Notes: generated from the sequence alone by a model not told the origin. A stretch of DNA of 64,000 bases from an uncultured Prevotellaceae bacterium (GCA_946402905.1 CAMIYC010000004.1:62001-126000); one strand, 5' to 3'; shown: positions 8,204 to 18,447, numbered from the stretch's first letter. Translations and numbers: made by a program.

Positions 8204-11017
8204 ATGAAAAAGCTTACATCACTCATCATCTTATTGATGGCAGCACTGGCGTCACACGCCCAGTCGACACTGCCGCAAGACCCTGCCGTAAGAAAAGGAA
8301 CACTGAAAAACGGCCTCACCTATTATATACGTCATAACGCCAAAGAGCCTGGGCTGGCCGACTTCTACATCGCCCAGCGCGTAGGATCGATCCTGGAGGA
8401 GCCACGACAGCGCGGGCTGGCCCACTTCCTGGAGCACATGGCCTTCAATGGCACCAAGAATTTCCCCGGCAAGGGCAAGCGGCTGGGCATCGTGCCATGG
8501 TGCGAAACCATCGGAGTGAAATTCGGAGCCAATCTCAACGCCTACACTAGCATAGACCAGACCGTGTATCACATCGGATCGGCACCCCTTAAGCGGGAAG
8601 GCATCCTCGACTCATGCCTGCTCGTGCTGCATGACTGGAGTCACTACATCCTGCTGGAAGACGGAGAGATAGACAAAGAACGTGGCGTGATACACGAAGA
8701 ATGGCGCAACCGGCGTGCCGGCATGGCTATGCAGCGCATGATGGAGAACGTGATGCCCACCATCTATAAAGGTACCAAATACGAAGACTGCATGCCCATC
8801 GGCTCGATGGATGTGGTCGACAACTTCCCTTATAAAGACCTGCGCGACTACTATCAGAAGTGGTATCGCCCCGACCTCCAGGCCGTCGTTGTCGTAGGCG
8901 ATGTGGACGTAGACAAAGTGGAGCGCAAGATCAAAAAGATGTTTGGCAGCATCCCTCTGCCCAAATCGCGTGCCGAGCGCATCTATTATCCTGTCAATGA
9001 CAACGAAGACATCATAGTGGCCATAGAGAAGGACAAAGAACAGCCCATCGTGCTCGCACATCTTTATATGAAACGCGAAGCCACTCCCGACTCAGAGAAA
9101 AACACCGAGGCTTATCTGCGCGGCGACTACATCGACGACTTGATTGCCCACATGCTCAACGACCGTCTTGCCGAGATACGCCAGCAGCCCGAGCCACCTT
9201 TCATGAGTGCCACGGGACGTGGCGGCACTTTCTTTGTAAGCCGCACCAAAGAGGCTTTTTCGATGAACATCAGTTGTAAGCAAGACAACATCCTCGGCGG
9301 CATCATGACAGGCGTGGCAGCCGCCGAGAGGGCACGCCAGCACGGATTTACCCAGTCCGAACTCGACCGTGCCAAGAAGCTATTGCTCACAGCCACCCAG
9401 CGGCAATACAATGAGCGCAACGACCGCCGCAACTCTTACTTCGTCAACCGATGCGTCAACAACTTCCTCTCTGCAGAGCCGCTCATCTCCGTAGACCTCG
9501 ACTATCAGCTGACCCGGAAATTCGACCGCGAGGTGACACTCGACGAAGTGAACGAGGCCACGCGCCAGCTGATCACGGACAAGAATCAGGTGGTGGTGGT
9601 CTATGGCCCCGACAAGGAGGGTGTAGACATCCCCTCTGAGAATGCACTACGCCAAATTGTGAAAGCAGCCCAGCAACAGACCTATGCACCCTATGTGGAG
9701 AGACAGTTGGGCGACCAACTCATCGCCGACCTGCCTGCCCCCGGCTCCATTGTGAGCGAGAAGCCTTACGGCAACAACGGATTCACCTGTCTGACGCTTT
9801 CTAATGGGATGAACGTATACGTCAAGTCTACCGACTTCCAGGCCGACGCTATACAGATGGAGATGAGGGCCGATGGAGGCACATCACTTTACCCCGACTC
9901 CGACATCCCCAACTTCTCACTCATCTCAAGCGGTGTGACAGAGGGAGGCGTGGGTCAGTTCGACGCACTTACACTGCGCAAAATGCTCACAGGCAAGGCT
10001 GTCAGAGTCAGTCCGTCTGTAGGTTCCAAAGGACAAAGCATCAATGCCACGTCGACAGTCAAAGAGATGAAGACCATGTTTGAACTGGCCTACCTGTATT
10101 TCACCCAACCACGCCGCGACGACCAGGCTTTCCAAGGTCTTATCAACCGCACCCGCTCCTTCCTCACCAACCGCAACGCCAGCCCGAGAGTAGACTACAA
10201 CGACTCCATCAATGCCATTCTCTACAATCACCATCCACGCCTGGAGCCTGTCAGACAGGCCACGCTCGACCAGGTGAGCTACGACCGCATCCTTGAGATC
10301 TACAAGGAGCGATTCAGCGATGCCTCCAACTTCAACACCGTCATCATCGGCAATATCGACATGAATCAGTTGCGCCCCCTGCTCTGCCAGTACCTGGCCA
10401 CACTGCCGGCCACTCACAAGCATGAGAAGACCAATTATGACAATATTCCTCAGATCGTAGGAGGCACACACGTGCATCAATTCACCAAAGAGCAAGCCAC
10501 CCCGCTCGGCAACATCAGCATCTACTATACCGCCGACGTGAAGTTCTCACCTCGCAATGACCTTACCCTCGACATCCTCAAGCGCGTTCTGCAGATCGCT
10601 TATACCGACTCTGTGCGTGAGGAGAAAGGTGGCACTTACGGTGTATCGGTCGACTTCGAGCACTCTCTCGACGACAAGCCCACCACTACGCTGCTCATCT
10701 CTTTCAAGTGCGACCCACAGCGATACAACGAGCTCACCCCCATCATCTATCAGCAGTTGGACAACATCGCCAAGCACGGCCCCGCTGCCACATCCATGCA
10801 GAAAGTCAAGGAATATCTCCTCAAGCAATATGACCAGTTGGCCATCACCAACGACTACTGGGACTACGTCGTATGGCATGAGATAGAAGACGGCGCAGAC
10901 TTCGACCGCGACTACAAGAAGATGGTAGAAGAGACCACCGTCGACGACGTGCGGGAAATGGCCCGGACGATCCTCGCCGCCAAGCGATGCATCGAAGTGA
11001 CGATGCTCTCTGAATAA
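8204..11017 (+). CDS. M16 family (pitrilysin-like) zinc metalloprotease
   Basis: 937 residues with a signal peptide (LIILLMAALASHAQ), so probably periplasmic or lipid-free exported. The inverted zinc motif HFLEH is at residues 74-78, followed by the conserved AFNGTKNFPG and, about 80 residues on, the Glu-rich ERGVIHEEW segment that supplies the third ligand. Two M16 halves are visible; the C-terminal half has EEKGGTYGVSV, the RxxxGGxYxV-type substrate-binding motif, and no second HxxEH, as usual. Length fits Bacteroidetes M16 proteins of 930-940 residues. It stands alone between divergent and convergent neighbours, so it is a single-gene unit. It likely degrades short peptides. Confidence 0.9.
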   Translation: MKKLTSLIILLMAALASHAQSTLPQDPAVRKGTLKNGLTYYIRHNAKEPGLADFYIAQRVGSILEEPRQRGLAHFLEHMAFNGTKNFPGKGKRLGIVPWCETIGVKFGANLNAYTSIDQTVYHIGSAPLKREGILDSCLLVLHDWSHYILLEDGEIDKERGVIHEEWRNRRAGMAMQRMMENVMPTIYKGTKYEDCMPIGSMDVVDNFPYKDLRDYYQKWYRPDLQAVVVVGDVDVDKVERKIKKMFGSIPLPKSRAERIYYPVNDNEDIIVAIEKDKEQPIVLAHLYMKREATPDSEKNTEAYLRGDYIDDLIAHMLNDRLAEIRQQPEPPFMSATGRGGTFFVSRTKEAFSMNISCKQDNILGGIMTGVAAAERARQHGFTQSELDRAKKLLLTATQRQYNERNDRRNSYFVNRCVNNFLSAEPLISVDLDYQLTRKFDREVTLDEVNEATRQLITDKNQVVVVYGPDKEGVDIPSENALRQIVKAAQQQTYAPYVERQLGDQLIADLPAPGSIVSEKPYGNNGFTCLTLSNGMNVYVKSTDFQADAIQMEMRADGGTSLYPDSDIPNFSLISSGVTEGGVGQFDALTLRKMLTGKAVRVSPSVGSKGQSINATSTVKEMKTMFELAYLYFTQPRRDDQAFQGLINRTRSFLTNRNASPRVDYNDSINAILYNHHPRLEPVRQATLDQVSYDRILEIYKERFSDASNFNTVIIGNIDMNQLRPLLCQYLATLPATHKHEKTNYDNIPQIVGGTHVHQFTKEQATPLGNISIYYTADVKFSPRNDLTLDILKRVLQIAYTDSVREEKGGTYGVSVDFEHSLDDKPTTTLLISFKCDPQRYNELTPIIYQQLDNIAKHGPAATSMQKVKEYLLKQYDQLAITNDYWDYVVWHEIEDGADFDRDYKKMVEETTVDDVREMARTILAAKRCIEVTMLSE

Positions 11018-11028
11018 AGCTGATGTCT

Positions 11029-11080
11029 ATACACCGCAAATCCCAGGCAAGTCTTGTCTTGTCTGGGATTTACGGTGTAT
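11029..11080. terminator. bidirectional hairpin between convergent genes
   Basis: An 18-base stem (ATACACCGCAAATCCCAG with its complement, one mismatch) around a 16-base loop. It lies between the M16 gene and the convergent beta-helix hydrolase and can serve both; the T tract is weak on either side. Confidence 0.6.
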
Positions 11081-11123
11081 TTCGTTATTTGTTTAGTTAC
11101 TTTCCTGGCTATATGCCACGTGG

Positions 11124-12548
11124 CTATCTCGAAAACGTGACCTCCCCGACATGCTCTCCTATGAAGAGATTGGCCATGTCGGAGGTCTTATACCACTTGG
11201 GCTTTTCGGGCATGTCGTCGGATATGACCTTGCCGTTGTACAGGAAGTTTTCGAAGCGTATGTTCTTGATGCTCCTCTCCTCATTATAACCCGCCATGAC
11301 CGACATGCGCTCACCCTCTCCCTGATAGGAGATGTCGCGCAGCGTGACATTCTCTATGCCACGACCTGGTGCGGTGCAGTATTTCTTGTTGAAACAGACA
11401 CGGAAATTAAACAACATCCCCTTGCGCATGTTCTCGATGCGGATGTGCTGGAAGGTCACGTCTCTCACCAGGATATTGTCGCCGTTGTTGATACCGATAC
11501 ATCCCTGATAGTCCACCTGATACTCAGCCTGGTCGAGTATGTCCACCTGGTCGTAGACGACATGCTCTATCACCTCGTTTTTCTCTATATCTCCATGCAG
11601 TCCTATCATGATGGGGTGTGCCACGTCGGCCCAGTAGACCGCATTGCGCACCATGATGTCTTTGCATCCGCCATGATATCCCTTGCGCGTGCAGTAGATG
11701 GTGGAGCAGTCGTCGCTCGTACGGGCAAAGACCTGATCATAGTACACCTTGTTGCTGGCGAAGACGTTGAAGCCGTCGCCCCAGCCATACCAGCTGATCA
11801 CCTTGCAGTTGGTGATGCGCACATTCTCCGACCCTCCCACGGGCATCTGCGTGGTGATGATGCCATCGACCTCGACATTGCGCGAATAGCGCACCATCAC
11901 ACCCTCATGACGTCCGGGGTCGACGATGCCCCGTCCGCATATCCTGATGTCGTCGTTTCCATAGGTGGAGAGGAACCCCTTCAGCACGGCTCCTCCAGCC
12001 AGATAGACCGTTGTGCCTGACGGGATATGCAGCGAGTCGCCCTGCAGCTGATGGATGCCCGGCGCGAAGTAGATCAGGTTTTTCATCTTTTTCTTTTTAG
12101 GCTTATTGGCATCCATCGGACAGGCGAAGAGCTGGAGGTTGCGGTAGATGTCTCCATTGACTTCCACGGAGATGTTGCGGGGCTGGCTCAGCGTGAAAGC
12201 CAGCGTCGAGTCGGCGGTCTGTGTCTGGATCTGATATGACAGCGGGCGCACCCTGCTGGTGGCGACGGGTCCTGTCTTGCTCTTGACACGCACCTCGACC
12301 TGGCCCTCGAAATCAAAAGTGGCCACGGAGGTGAGCCGTTCGGTATGGCGGTAGTTCACCACCTCGTCTACCTTGAAGGCGTAGGTGTCGACGTGTTTCC
12401 ACTCACCTCCGGGTATTCTCACGGCGACATCGAAATCATCGTTGAGGGCTGCGCCTTCCGGTGCCGGATAGGTCTCCAGTTGATGCTGTGCCATGGCTGT
12501 GACACATGTCCACGACAACATTAAAAACAAATAGGTTACTCGGTTCAT
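11124..12548 (-). CDS. secreted right-handed beta-helix glycoside hydrolase (GH28/GH49-like)
   Basis: 474 residues. The start is the ATG giving MNRVTYLFLMLSWTCVTAMA, a signal peptide; upstream in-frame sequence is not protein-like. An N-terminal beta-sandwich (about 20-140) is followed by IYFAPGIHQL and IPSGTTVYLAGGAVLKG, a signature of GH28/GH49-like beta-helix enzymes. Asp pairs lie in YGWGDGFNVF and RTSDDCSTIY, where these families place catalytic acids. I cannot decide the family: GH49-like phrases are strong, but annotation pipelines often call such proteins polygalacturonase. It is the last gene of the SusC-SusD unit, behind a partial terminator, and should cut the imported polysaccharide's backbone or side chains. 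Confidence 0.65.
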   Translation of the reverse strand: MNRVTYLFLMLSWTCVTAMAQHQLETYPAPEGAALNDDFDVAVRIPGGEWKHVDTYAFKVDEVVNYRHTERLTSVATFDFEGQVEVRVKSKTGPVATSRVRPLSYQIQTQTADSTLAFTLSQPRNISVEVNGDIYRNLQLFACPMDANKPKKKKMKNLIYFAPGIHQLQGDSLHIPSGTTVYLAGGAVLKGFLSTYGNDDIRICGRGIVDPGRHEGVMVRYSRNVEVDGIITTQMPVGGSENVRITNCKVISWYGWGDGFNVFASNKVYYDQVFARTSDDCSTIYCTRKGYHGGCKDIMVRNAVYWADVAHPIMIGLHGDIEKNEVIEHVVYDQVDILDQAEYQVDYQGCIGINNGDNILVRDVTFQHIRIENMRKGMLFNFRVCFNKKYCTAPGRGIENVTLRDISYQGEGERMSVMAGYNEERSIKNIRFENFLYNGKVISDDMPEKPKWYKTSDMANLFIGEHVGEVTFSR

Positions 12549-12570
12549 CTCTTCAGTTGATAAAAAGTTA

Positions 12571-12600
12571 AAAAAAGAGGCGCACTTTTTGCGCCCCTTT
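12571..12600 (-). terminator. terminator/attenuator after susD
   Basis: On the minus strand GGGGCGCA and TGCGCCTC form a hairpin followed by a run of seven T. It lies in the 68 bases between susD and the hydrolase, so it probably lowers, rather than abolishes, expression of the last gene. Confidence 0.55.
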
Positions 12601-12616
12601 ATATGCTCATTGCCCA

Positions 12617-14548
12617 TCACCACTGCGGGTTCTGCTTCAGTTCCGGATTGAGTTCCATCTCGGTGGTGGGTATTGGCTGCAGATAGTTTTTCTTGGAGAA
12701 GATGCGGTTGTTGCCCGTCTCGATGATCAGTGCTCCGGCTTTCACCTGAGGCATACCGGCGGTGTAGGTCGACTGATCGGCGCTGGTGGTGGTCACATAG
12801 CCCTTGGCAGCCCATACCGAGGCGTCGTAGATCTTCTGGTCGGGATTGTTGGGGTTGTTGCCGGTAGCCAGCATGGTCGGCGTGCCGTCGTATTCCACAT
12901 AGTAGGAGCAGGTGGGCCGGGCCAGTTCTTTCTCGGCGATGCCCCAGCGGCAGAGGTCGCTCACGCGCCATCCCTCACCGAAGAGCTCCAGGGCACGCTC
13001 GCGTCGTATCTCCTCTTTCATGTCCAGGCCATTGGCGTTGACCAGAGCGTTGGTCAGGCTGGCCACATGAGTGCGCTGACGTATCACGTTGACGGTCTTG
13101 TCGAGGTCGGAGTCGGAGATCTTTCCGTCCAGCTCTATCGTAGCCTCGGCATAGGTCAGCAGCATCTCCGGCAGACGGATGTGCAGGTAGTCGGCGCTCT
13201 CCTGATTGACAGCACGCTGTGCCTCCTCTGTAAACTTACGTCCGCCATATCCTGTGGCGCCAAAGGTGAGCAGGTTGGGCATGCTGATAGGACTGGCCGG
13301 ATTGGCCGATGGCACGGTGGAGTAGTCGGCCGGCACACCGCTCTCGTTGTCGCTGCGCCAGTATTGCTGTCCCGGCACGCTAAACAAAGCAGTCATACGA
13401 GCGTCTCTGTTCTCAAACTCAGAAGCGTACTCATGATAGCCTTTGAACAAGGGCGACTTGTTGACGGGCAGTCCGTCGGAGCAGAGGAACATATCCATCA
13501 GTTTGCGTGTGCCGGCGCAAGGTCCGGTGTGGGTGAGGTTCATACCTCCGTATTTCTGCAGCGAGTAGTCATAACACTTACGGAAGATGGCCTCGTTGTT
13601 GGACGACTTGTCGAGCCCGCTGGGATTGGAGTTGGTGCCCTCCAGGCAGAACAGATAGAAGTAGGAGCGGTTGTTGTAGTAATCCATCGCATTGGTCTCC
13701 ACGCCCATCCAGAGTTCATATTCACCGGCATACTGTCCGCCGCTGACAAACTTGCCCGCTTCGGTCTTTGCCATGGTGAGCAGGTCGGTGGTACTGGGAT
13801 AACCGGCCGGCACCGCGGTGCCTGCTCCGGTGCTGCTTCCATCGCCATTGGTGGCATCGGCAGAGCCCACACCGTTGTATTTCTCCCATGTTCCCTCGAA
13901 GAGAGCCACGCGTGCCTTGAATGCGCACACCGCCTCAACCGTGAGGCTTCCGTTATTGCCGGTGGAGTTTTTCGTCGCCGTCACCATCTGCTGTGCCTTG
14001 CTCAGGTCGTCGAGGATGGAGCCTACCACCTCATAGCGGCTGTTACGCGGTCCCCACACCACATCCGACTGTGTATTGGGCACACTGGTCATCAGCGGGA
14101 TACCGCCGAATCTCTTGAGCAGGAAGAAATGCCACCAAGCACGGAAGAAATAAGCCGTACCGACCGAATTGTTGATATCACCGGTGCCAGTGTAATTGGC
14201 GGCCTGCTCGATGAGATTGTTTGTCTGTCTCAGACACTGATAAGCCTTGGTGTAGTATACATCGCTCGACTGCACGCCTTTGGTGCCCGACACTTCCTCA
14301 CTCTGTGCGGCGGTGAGGTCTGATCCGTAGTCGAAATTGACGGCATACATCTCATTGCCGGAGAAGGTGGTGGCAAAGCCGTAGAGCTGGTCGTAAAGAC
14401 GGTTGGCTGCGTTCTCAAAGTCAGCGGGCTGACTGAAATACGAGCCAGTGGTCACATTCGAGATGGGTTTCTGGTCGAGCCAGTCGGTGCATCCGCTCAT
14501 CATGAGGACAGCGGCGAGGGCTGCTATTGTATATTGTATCTTTTTCAT
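12617..14548 (-). CDS. SusD/RagB-family nutrient-binding lipoprotein (PUL 1)
   Basis: 643 residues. Lipoprotein signal ends at MMSGCTDWLDQKPIS; the DWLDQKP after Cys is typical of SusD. TPR-like helices start with YFSQPADFENAANRLYDQL. The C-terminal SusD segment has IRRERALELFGEGWRVSDLC, the conserved ExRRxELxxEGxRxxDLxRW signature, and LLTYAEATIE. It caps the SusC channel at the cell surface and binds oligosaccharide. Gap to susC is only 44 bases. The C-terminal FSKKNYLQPIPTTEMELNP is also canonical. Confidence 0.95.
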   Translation of the reverse strand: MKKIQYTIAALAAVLMMSGCTDWLDQKPISNVTTGSYFSQPADFENAANRLYDQLYGFATTFSGNEMYAVNFDYGSDLTAAQSEEVSGTKGVQSSDVYYTKAYQCLRQTNNLIEQAANYTGTGDINNSVGTAYFFRAWWHFFLLKRFGGIPLMTSVPNTQSDVVWGPRNSRYEVVGSILDDLSKAQQMVTATKNSTGNNGSLTVEAVCAFKARVALFEGTWEKYNGVGSADATNGDGSSTGAGTAVPAGYPSTTDLLTMAKTEAGKFVSGGQYAGEYELWMGVETNAMDYYNNRSYFYLFCLEGTNSNPSGLDKSSNNEAIFRKCYDYSLQKYGGMNLTHTGPCAGTRKLMDMFLCSDGLPVNKSPLFKGYHEYASEFENRDARMTALFSVPGQQYWRSDNESGVPADYSTVPSANPASPISMPNLLTFGATGYGGRKFTEEAQRAVNQESADYLHIRLPEMLLTYAEATIELDGKISDSDLDKTVNVIRQRTHVASLTNALVNANGLDMKEEIRRERALELFGEGWRVSDLCRWGIAEKELARPTCSYYVEYDGTPTMLATGNNPNNPDQKIYDASVWAAKGYVTTTSADQSTYTAGMPQVKAGALIIETGNNRIFSKKNYLQPIPTTEMELNPELKQNPQW

Positions 14549-14592
14549 AACCTTCGAATTTTAATGGTGATTTCTTGATTGTCATGTATTAT

Positions 14593-17500
14593 TTAGAACG
14601 TGAGGTCTATACCAAAAGAGACAGAGCTTGAGAACACGTCAACGCCTGCGAAGGTACCCATCGATGCGGCAGCTTCCGGGTCGTAGCCGTCCTTTACGTT
14701 AGAGATGTCGAAGAGGTTCTCACCGGCTACCCAGAGACGGAGTTTCTGGATGGGAGTGTTGGCGAGCAGGCTCTTTGGCAGGCTGTATCCGAGTTGTATC
14801 TGCTTACAGCGCATATACCAGGAGTTGATCACGTTGACATCGTTGTAGTTCTTGTAGTTCCAGTTGTTGCGATTGCCATTGCGCGAGATCAGCGGGAACT
14901 TGGCGCCGGTATTGGCGGCATGATACTCATTACCGTCAAACCATGTGTTGTCCATGAAATAGCCGTTGGTGTTGGTCCATCCGCTCCAGAATGCGCATCC
15001 CATCTGACCGTTACGCACGTTGTACTGCTGCCCTACGCCCTGGAAGAATGCCATGAAGTCAAATCCCTTGTACTCAGCTCCGAGGTTGATGGAGAAGTTG
15101 TAGTGCGGATCGGTGTCGCCATAGAAGTAGAGATCGTCTTTGGTGATGTCATTATCCTTGTTGCGGTCTACACGGCGCACACATCCCGGTGTGAGCTCAT
15201 TGCCCGTGCCCTGCTTGACGTTGCCGATCAGCGAGCCCGACACGTTGCCGTTCATCTGAGTATAGTAAGCGTCCACCTCACCCTGGTTCTGGAACATGCC
15301 GTCGGTCTCAAACACATAGAGTGCGTTGAGCGGTTTGCCCTCTACGATGGAGTTGACACCCCAGTTGATGGCATTGCGTCCGGCATAAGAGGTGACCTCT
15401 GTCTTGGCATTGGAGAGCGTGGCTCCGATGTTGTAGGTGAGGTCTTTGCCGATGCGGTCACGCCATTGCAGTGTCAGTTCGAAACCATGGGTCTTGTAGA
15501 TGCCCGAGTTGGTCGAGGGTGCTGTGCCGCCGTAGGTGGCGGGATAAGTGATGTTGATGAGCATGCCGTCGTTCTTGCGCCAGAAGTAGTCGAACGTACC
15601 AGTGAGGCGCTGGTTGAGGAATCCGAAGTCGACACCGATGTTGGTGGAGTTGACACGCTCCCAGGTACGCGAGTCGTCGGTGATGCCAGAGATCCACGAG
15701 GTGGGATAGAGGGTGCCGTTATAGACGGTGGTGCCTGTGGAGATAGCGGCATAAGCCTCATAGTTGCCGATGGTGGAGACGTTGCCCGACTGTCCCCATG
15801 ATGCGCGGAGCTTCAGGTTGCTCAGCCAGTCGAGGTCTTTCATGAAGTTCTCCTCTGAGATGCGCCAGCCGGCGCTGAATCCGAAGAAGTCGTCCCAGCG
15901 GTTGTCTTTCACCAGGCGTGAGCTGCCGTCATGTCTCCAGGTTCCCTCGACGAGGTATTTCCCGGCGTAGTCGTAGTTCAGACGGCTGACGATGGAGACA
16001 TACGACCACTTGTAGGCTCCGGAGTTGGTGATGCGGTCGGTGGTGGTGTCATAGAGGTTAAGGTCGGCCTTCTCTACGAATGTAGACCCGTTCTGCCGGT
16101 AGGCTGCCGTGGTGTAATTGTCGCGGAGCTCATTGGTGTTGCCCAGCAAGGCACTGACATGATGATCGCCGAAGGTACGGTCATAGTTGAGGAAGAACTC
16201 ATAGAGCTGATAGAGTGCGCGGGTGTTGGTCTCTGTCAGCTGCTCTGTCTTGGAGCGCGAGCCCACCTGTGCGTTGTTGGTCACCTCGTCGGTGTAATAG
16301 TCGTAGAGCTGCACGCGGTGCGACTGTGCCTTGGTATTGGAGTTGTACTGCCGGATGCTACCCTTGGCGTATGCGCTCAGTCCCTGGAGCGCAGGGTCGA
16401 TGAAGCTCAGGTCGACGGTCACCTTGCCACTCAGGCGCACCATGTAGTCGTGGGTCACGGTCTTGCCGCCGTCGTGCAGGTGAGCCAGCACGTTATTGCC
16501 GCCGAAGTTGTCGTAGTATTTCTCACCACTCTTGGTCTTGAGGGGGAAGACGTAGAAGTCTTGCAGACCGAATCCGATACCGTATGTGGGAACGTCGGTC
16601 TTCTTGGTGTCATAGCTCACGCCGGTCTCCACCTTCACATATTTGCCCAGTTGGAAATCAGTGTTGTTGCGGAAGTTGTACTTGCGCTGGCCGTCGAAGG
16701 TCTCGGTGATGAGCGAGCGGTCGCTGGCATACCCCAGAGAGGTGATGCTCTTGATATTCTCGCTGCCGGCCTGTATGCTGATATTCTGGTTGGTGCCCCA
16801 TGTGGTGCCGTAGACCTCTTTCACCTGGTCGGCGTTGAGCGGGTCGATGCGATAGGTATAGGCTCCGTTCTGCCAGTCGAAGGCTTCGTTGTTGAGCACA
16901 CGTTTGTACTCATTCTCTGTGAATCCCATGATGGCCCACAGCGAGGAGGCACCGGCCGGGTGGTTGGTGTCGTTGTAGTCGGCCATGAGCATCATCCGTG
17001 CCCACTCAGAGCCGCTGGCAGCAGGGTATTTCTTACCCACGAAATTGGCTGTGGCGGCACCGTTGTAGGTGATGGTGGCCTTGCCGGTCTTGGCGCGCTT
17101 GGTGCTCACCAGTATCACGCCGCCTGCTGCACGCGCACCATAGATAGAGGCTGCAGCGTCTTTCAGCACCGATACGCTCTCGATGTCGTTGGGGTTGAGC
17201 TGGTTGAGCTCCCATGCGTAAGCGTCGACACCGTCGATGAGAATCAAGGGGTCGGAGGCATTGGCCGATATACCGCCACGGATGCTGATCTTGGCATTCT
17301 CTGTGGGGCGTGACGACGGACGCGTGACGGTCATGCCCGGGATGGCTCCCTGCAGTGCCGTACCTACGTTAGAGGTGGCACGTCCCTTGAGCACTTCGTC
17401 GCCCTCCACCATACTCACGGCTCCCGTAAGGGTGGCTTTTTTCTGTGTGCCGTAACCCACCACGACCACTTCTTCGAGCAGTCCGCTGTCCTCAAGCAGA

Positions 17501-17838
17501 GTGATGGTCATATTATTGGCAGCCCTCACCTCTTGCTGCACATATCCGATATACGACACCACGAGGGTGCCGTTAGCATTTCGCAAAGAGAAGCGTCCGT
17601 TGATATCGGTCACGGTAGCGACATCGCTGCCTTTCAACTTGACGGTGGCTCCGATAATCGGGTCGCCGTTCTGGTCGACCACTGTACCACTGACGACCTG
17701 GCCCTGGTTCACCTCCTGCGCATCGGCCCTGAACTCAGGGGCGGCCTGCGCGGAGAAGCCGGTCATCGTAAAGGCAGAAGCCATCAGCATCATGCACAGA
17801 GAGCTCCTGTAAGAGAAGATTTTGCTTTTTTTCTCCAT
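14593..17838 (-). CDS. SusC/RagA-family TonB-linked outer-membrane transporter (PUL 1)
   Basis: 1081 residues. Signal peptide, then a carboxypeptidase-regulatory-like domain (VVSGTVVDQNGDPIIGATVK, about 48-130) with no N-terminal STN domain, a TonB-box-like EEVVVVGYGTQKK, plug with LILIDGVDAY and VLKDAAASIYGARAAGGVIL, and a long barrel ending SVSFGIDLTF with terminal Phe. It imports oligosaccharides. The absence of STN matters because an ECF sigma gene lies just upstream: classical trans-envelope signalling via an anti-sigma factor needs STN, and no anti-sigma gene is seen. A direct-repeat motif shared with two other sites precedes it. Confidence 0.95.
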   Translation of the reverse strand: MEKKSKIFSYRSSLCMMLMASAFTMTGFSAQAAPEFRADAQEVNQGQVVSGTVVDQNGDPIIGATVKLKGSDVATVTDINGRFSLRNANGTLVVSYIGYVQQEVRAANNMTITLLEDSGLLEEVVVVGYGTQKKATLTGAVSMVEGDEVLKGRATSNVGTALQGAIPGMTVTRPSSRPTENAKISIRGGISANASDPLILIDGVDAYAWELNQLNPNDIESVSVLKDAAASIYGARAAGGVILVSTKRAKTGKATITYNGAATANFVGKKYPAASGSEWARMMLMADYNDTNHPAGASSLWAIMGFTENEYKRVLNNEAFDWQNGAYTYRIDPLNADQVKEVYGTTWGTNQNISIQAGSENIKSITSLGYASDRSLITETFDGQRKYNFRNNTDFQLGKYVKVETGVSYDTKKTDVPTYGIGFGLQDFYVFPLKTKSGEKYYDNFGGNNVLAHLHDGGKTVTHDYMVRLSGKVTVDLSFIDPALQGLSAYAKGSIRQYNSNTKAQSHRVQLYDYYTDEVTNNAQVGSRSKTEQLTETNTRALYQLYEFFLNYDRTFGDHHVSALLGNTNELRDNYTTAAYRQNGSTFVEKADLNLYDTTTDRITNSGAYKWSYVSIVSRLNYDYAGKYLVEGTWRHDGSSRLVKDNRWDDFFGFSAGWRISEENFMKDLDWLSNLKLRASWGQSGNVSTIGNYEAYAAISTGTTVYNGTLYPTSWISGITDDSRTWERVNSTNIGVDFGFLNQRLTGTFDYFWRKNDGMLINITYPATYGGTAPSTNSGIYKTHGFELTLQWRDRIGKDLTYNIGATLSNAKTEVTSYAGRNAINWGVNSIVEGKPLNALYVFETDGMFQNQGEVDAYYTQMNGNVSGSLIGNVKQGTGNELTPGCVRRVDRNKDNDITKDDLYFYGDTDPHYNFSINLGAEYKGFDFMAFFQGVGQQYNVRNGQMGCAFWSGWTNTNGYFMDNTWFDGNEYHAANTGAKFPLISRNGNRNNWNYKNYNDVNVINSWYMRCKQIQLGYSLPKSLLANTPIQKLRLWVAGENLFDISNVKDGYDPEAAASMGTFAGVDVFSSSVSFGIDLTF

Positions 17839-17873
17839 AATAGTCCTTTGTTTAAGTTAATAGATATATTTTG

Positions 17874-17909
17874 TTTACTTGGAATACGTACGTAGGGGCC
17901 GGAATACTC
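17874..17909 (-). promoter_or_regulatory. candidate operator A: GTAT-N16-GTAT direct repeat upstream of susC
   Basis: On the minus strand GAGTATTCC and CGTATTCC are 20 bases apart, with a central TACGTACGTA palindrome and AGTAAA after it. The first base pairs overlap the sigma-factor stop codon. The motif ends 35 bases before the susC ATG. Two more sites with the same spacing occur in this window. Confidence 0.5.
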
Positions 17910-18420
17910 AAAAATTAATGGCTTTTCTCACATTCTCGCGCACCATGTTTCGTGTGCGGTAGAGTCTCGACTCCACGGCGCGCTTGGAGAGATGGAGTAT
18001 GACGGCCATCTCGTCGGCGGTCTTCTCCTCAAACCTGCTCAGGCTATAAGTTTTACGATCGAGCTCCGACATGCCGTTGATGGTTTTCATCTCCACCTGC
18101 AAGATGTCATTCACTTCAGCTTTCATGTCGTTGTAACTTCTCTCCATCGTCCAGCCGTAGTCGGCATTCACTTTATTTATATATGCACGATGACGCAGAT
18201 AGTCTGTACGCTTCTGGTAGGCGATCATCACGGCGAGACCTTTGAGTTGTTCACGGATGATGATGTCCAGCCCCATGATCTTCATGAAAACTTCCTGCAC
18301 CAGGTCATCACATATCTCCTCTACGATACATGCTTGTCTGAAGATAGCATATATGTCATGCCTGATTTCCTGATAAACGTTTCCGATAATCTGGCGGTTC
18401 ATATCACTGACTGTTTTCAT
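17908..18420 (-). CDS. ECF-type RNA polymerase sigma factor
   Basis: 170 residues from the ATG giving MKTVSDMNRQIIGNVYQEIR. Region 2 has CDDLVQEVFMKIM, close to the DxxQEVFxK motif of ECF factors; region 4 has KTADEMAVILHLSKRAVESRLYR, the helix-turn-helix that reads the -35 element. No anti-sigma gene follows; susC starts 69 bases downstream on the same strand. It may activate the susC promoter or its own. An upstream ATG would extend it into the promoter, so the shorter start is preferred. ECF factors beside susC genes are common in Bacteroidetes, but usually with an anti-sigma partner. Confidence 0.85.
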   Translation of the reverse strand: MKTVSDMNRQIIGNVYQEIRHDIYAIFRQACIVEEICDDLVQEVFMKIMGLDIIIREQLKGLAVMIAYQKRTDYLRHRAYINKVNADYGWTMERSYNDMKAEVNDILQVEMKTINGMSELDRKTYSLSRFEEKTADEMAVILHLSKRAVESRLYRTRNMVRENVRKAINF

Positions 18421-18447
18421 AGGTTTACGGCTTTTAGTTTGATATTG

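Noticed and set aside
12549..12971. N-terminal extension of the beta-helix hydrolase
   Set aside because: The added residues are Arg/His-rich, cover the susD end and terminator, and would bury the signal peptide.
13067..14323. 418-codon plus-strand frame inside susD
   Set aside because: Antisense shadow of SusD, no start context or family motif.
15931..17313. 460-codon plus-strand frame inside susC
   Set aside because: Antisense shadow of a canonical SusC; low-complexity Val/Gly/Leu composition.
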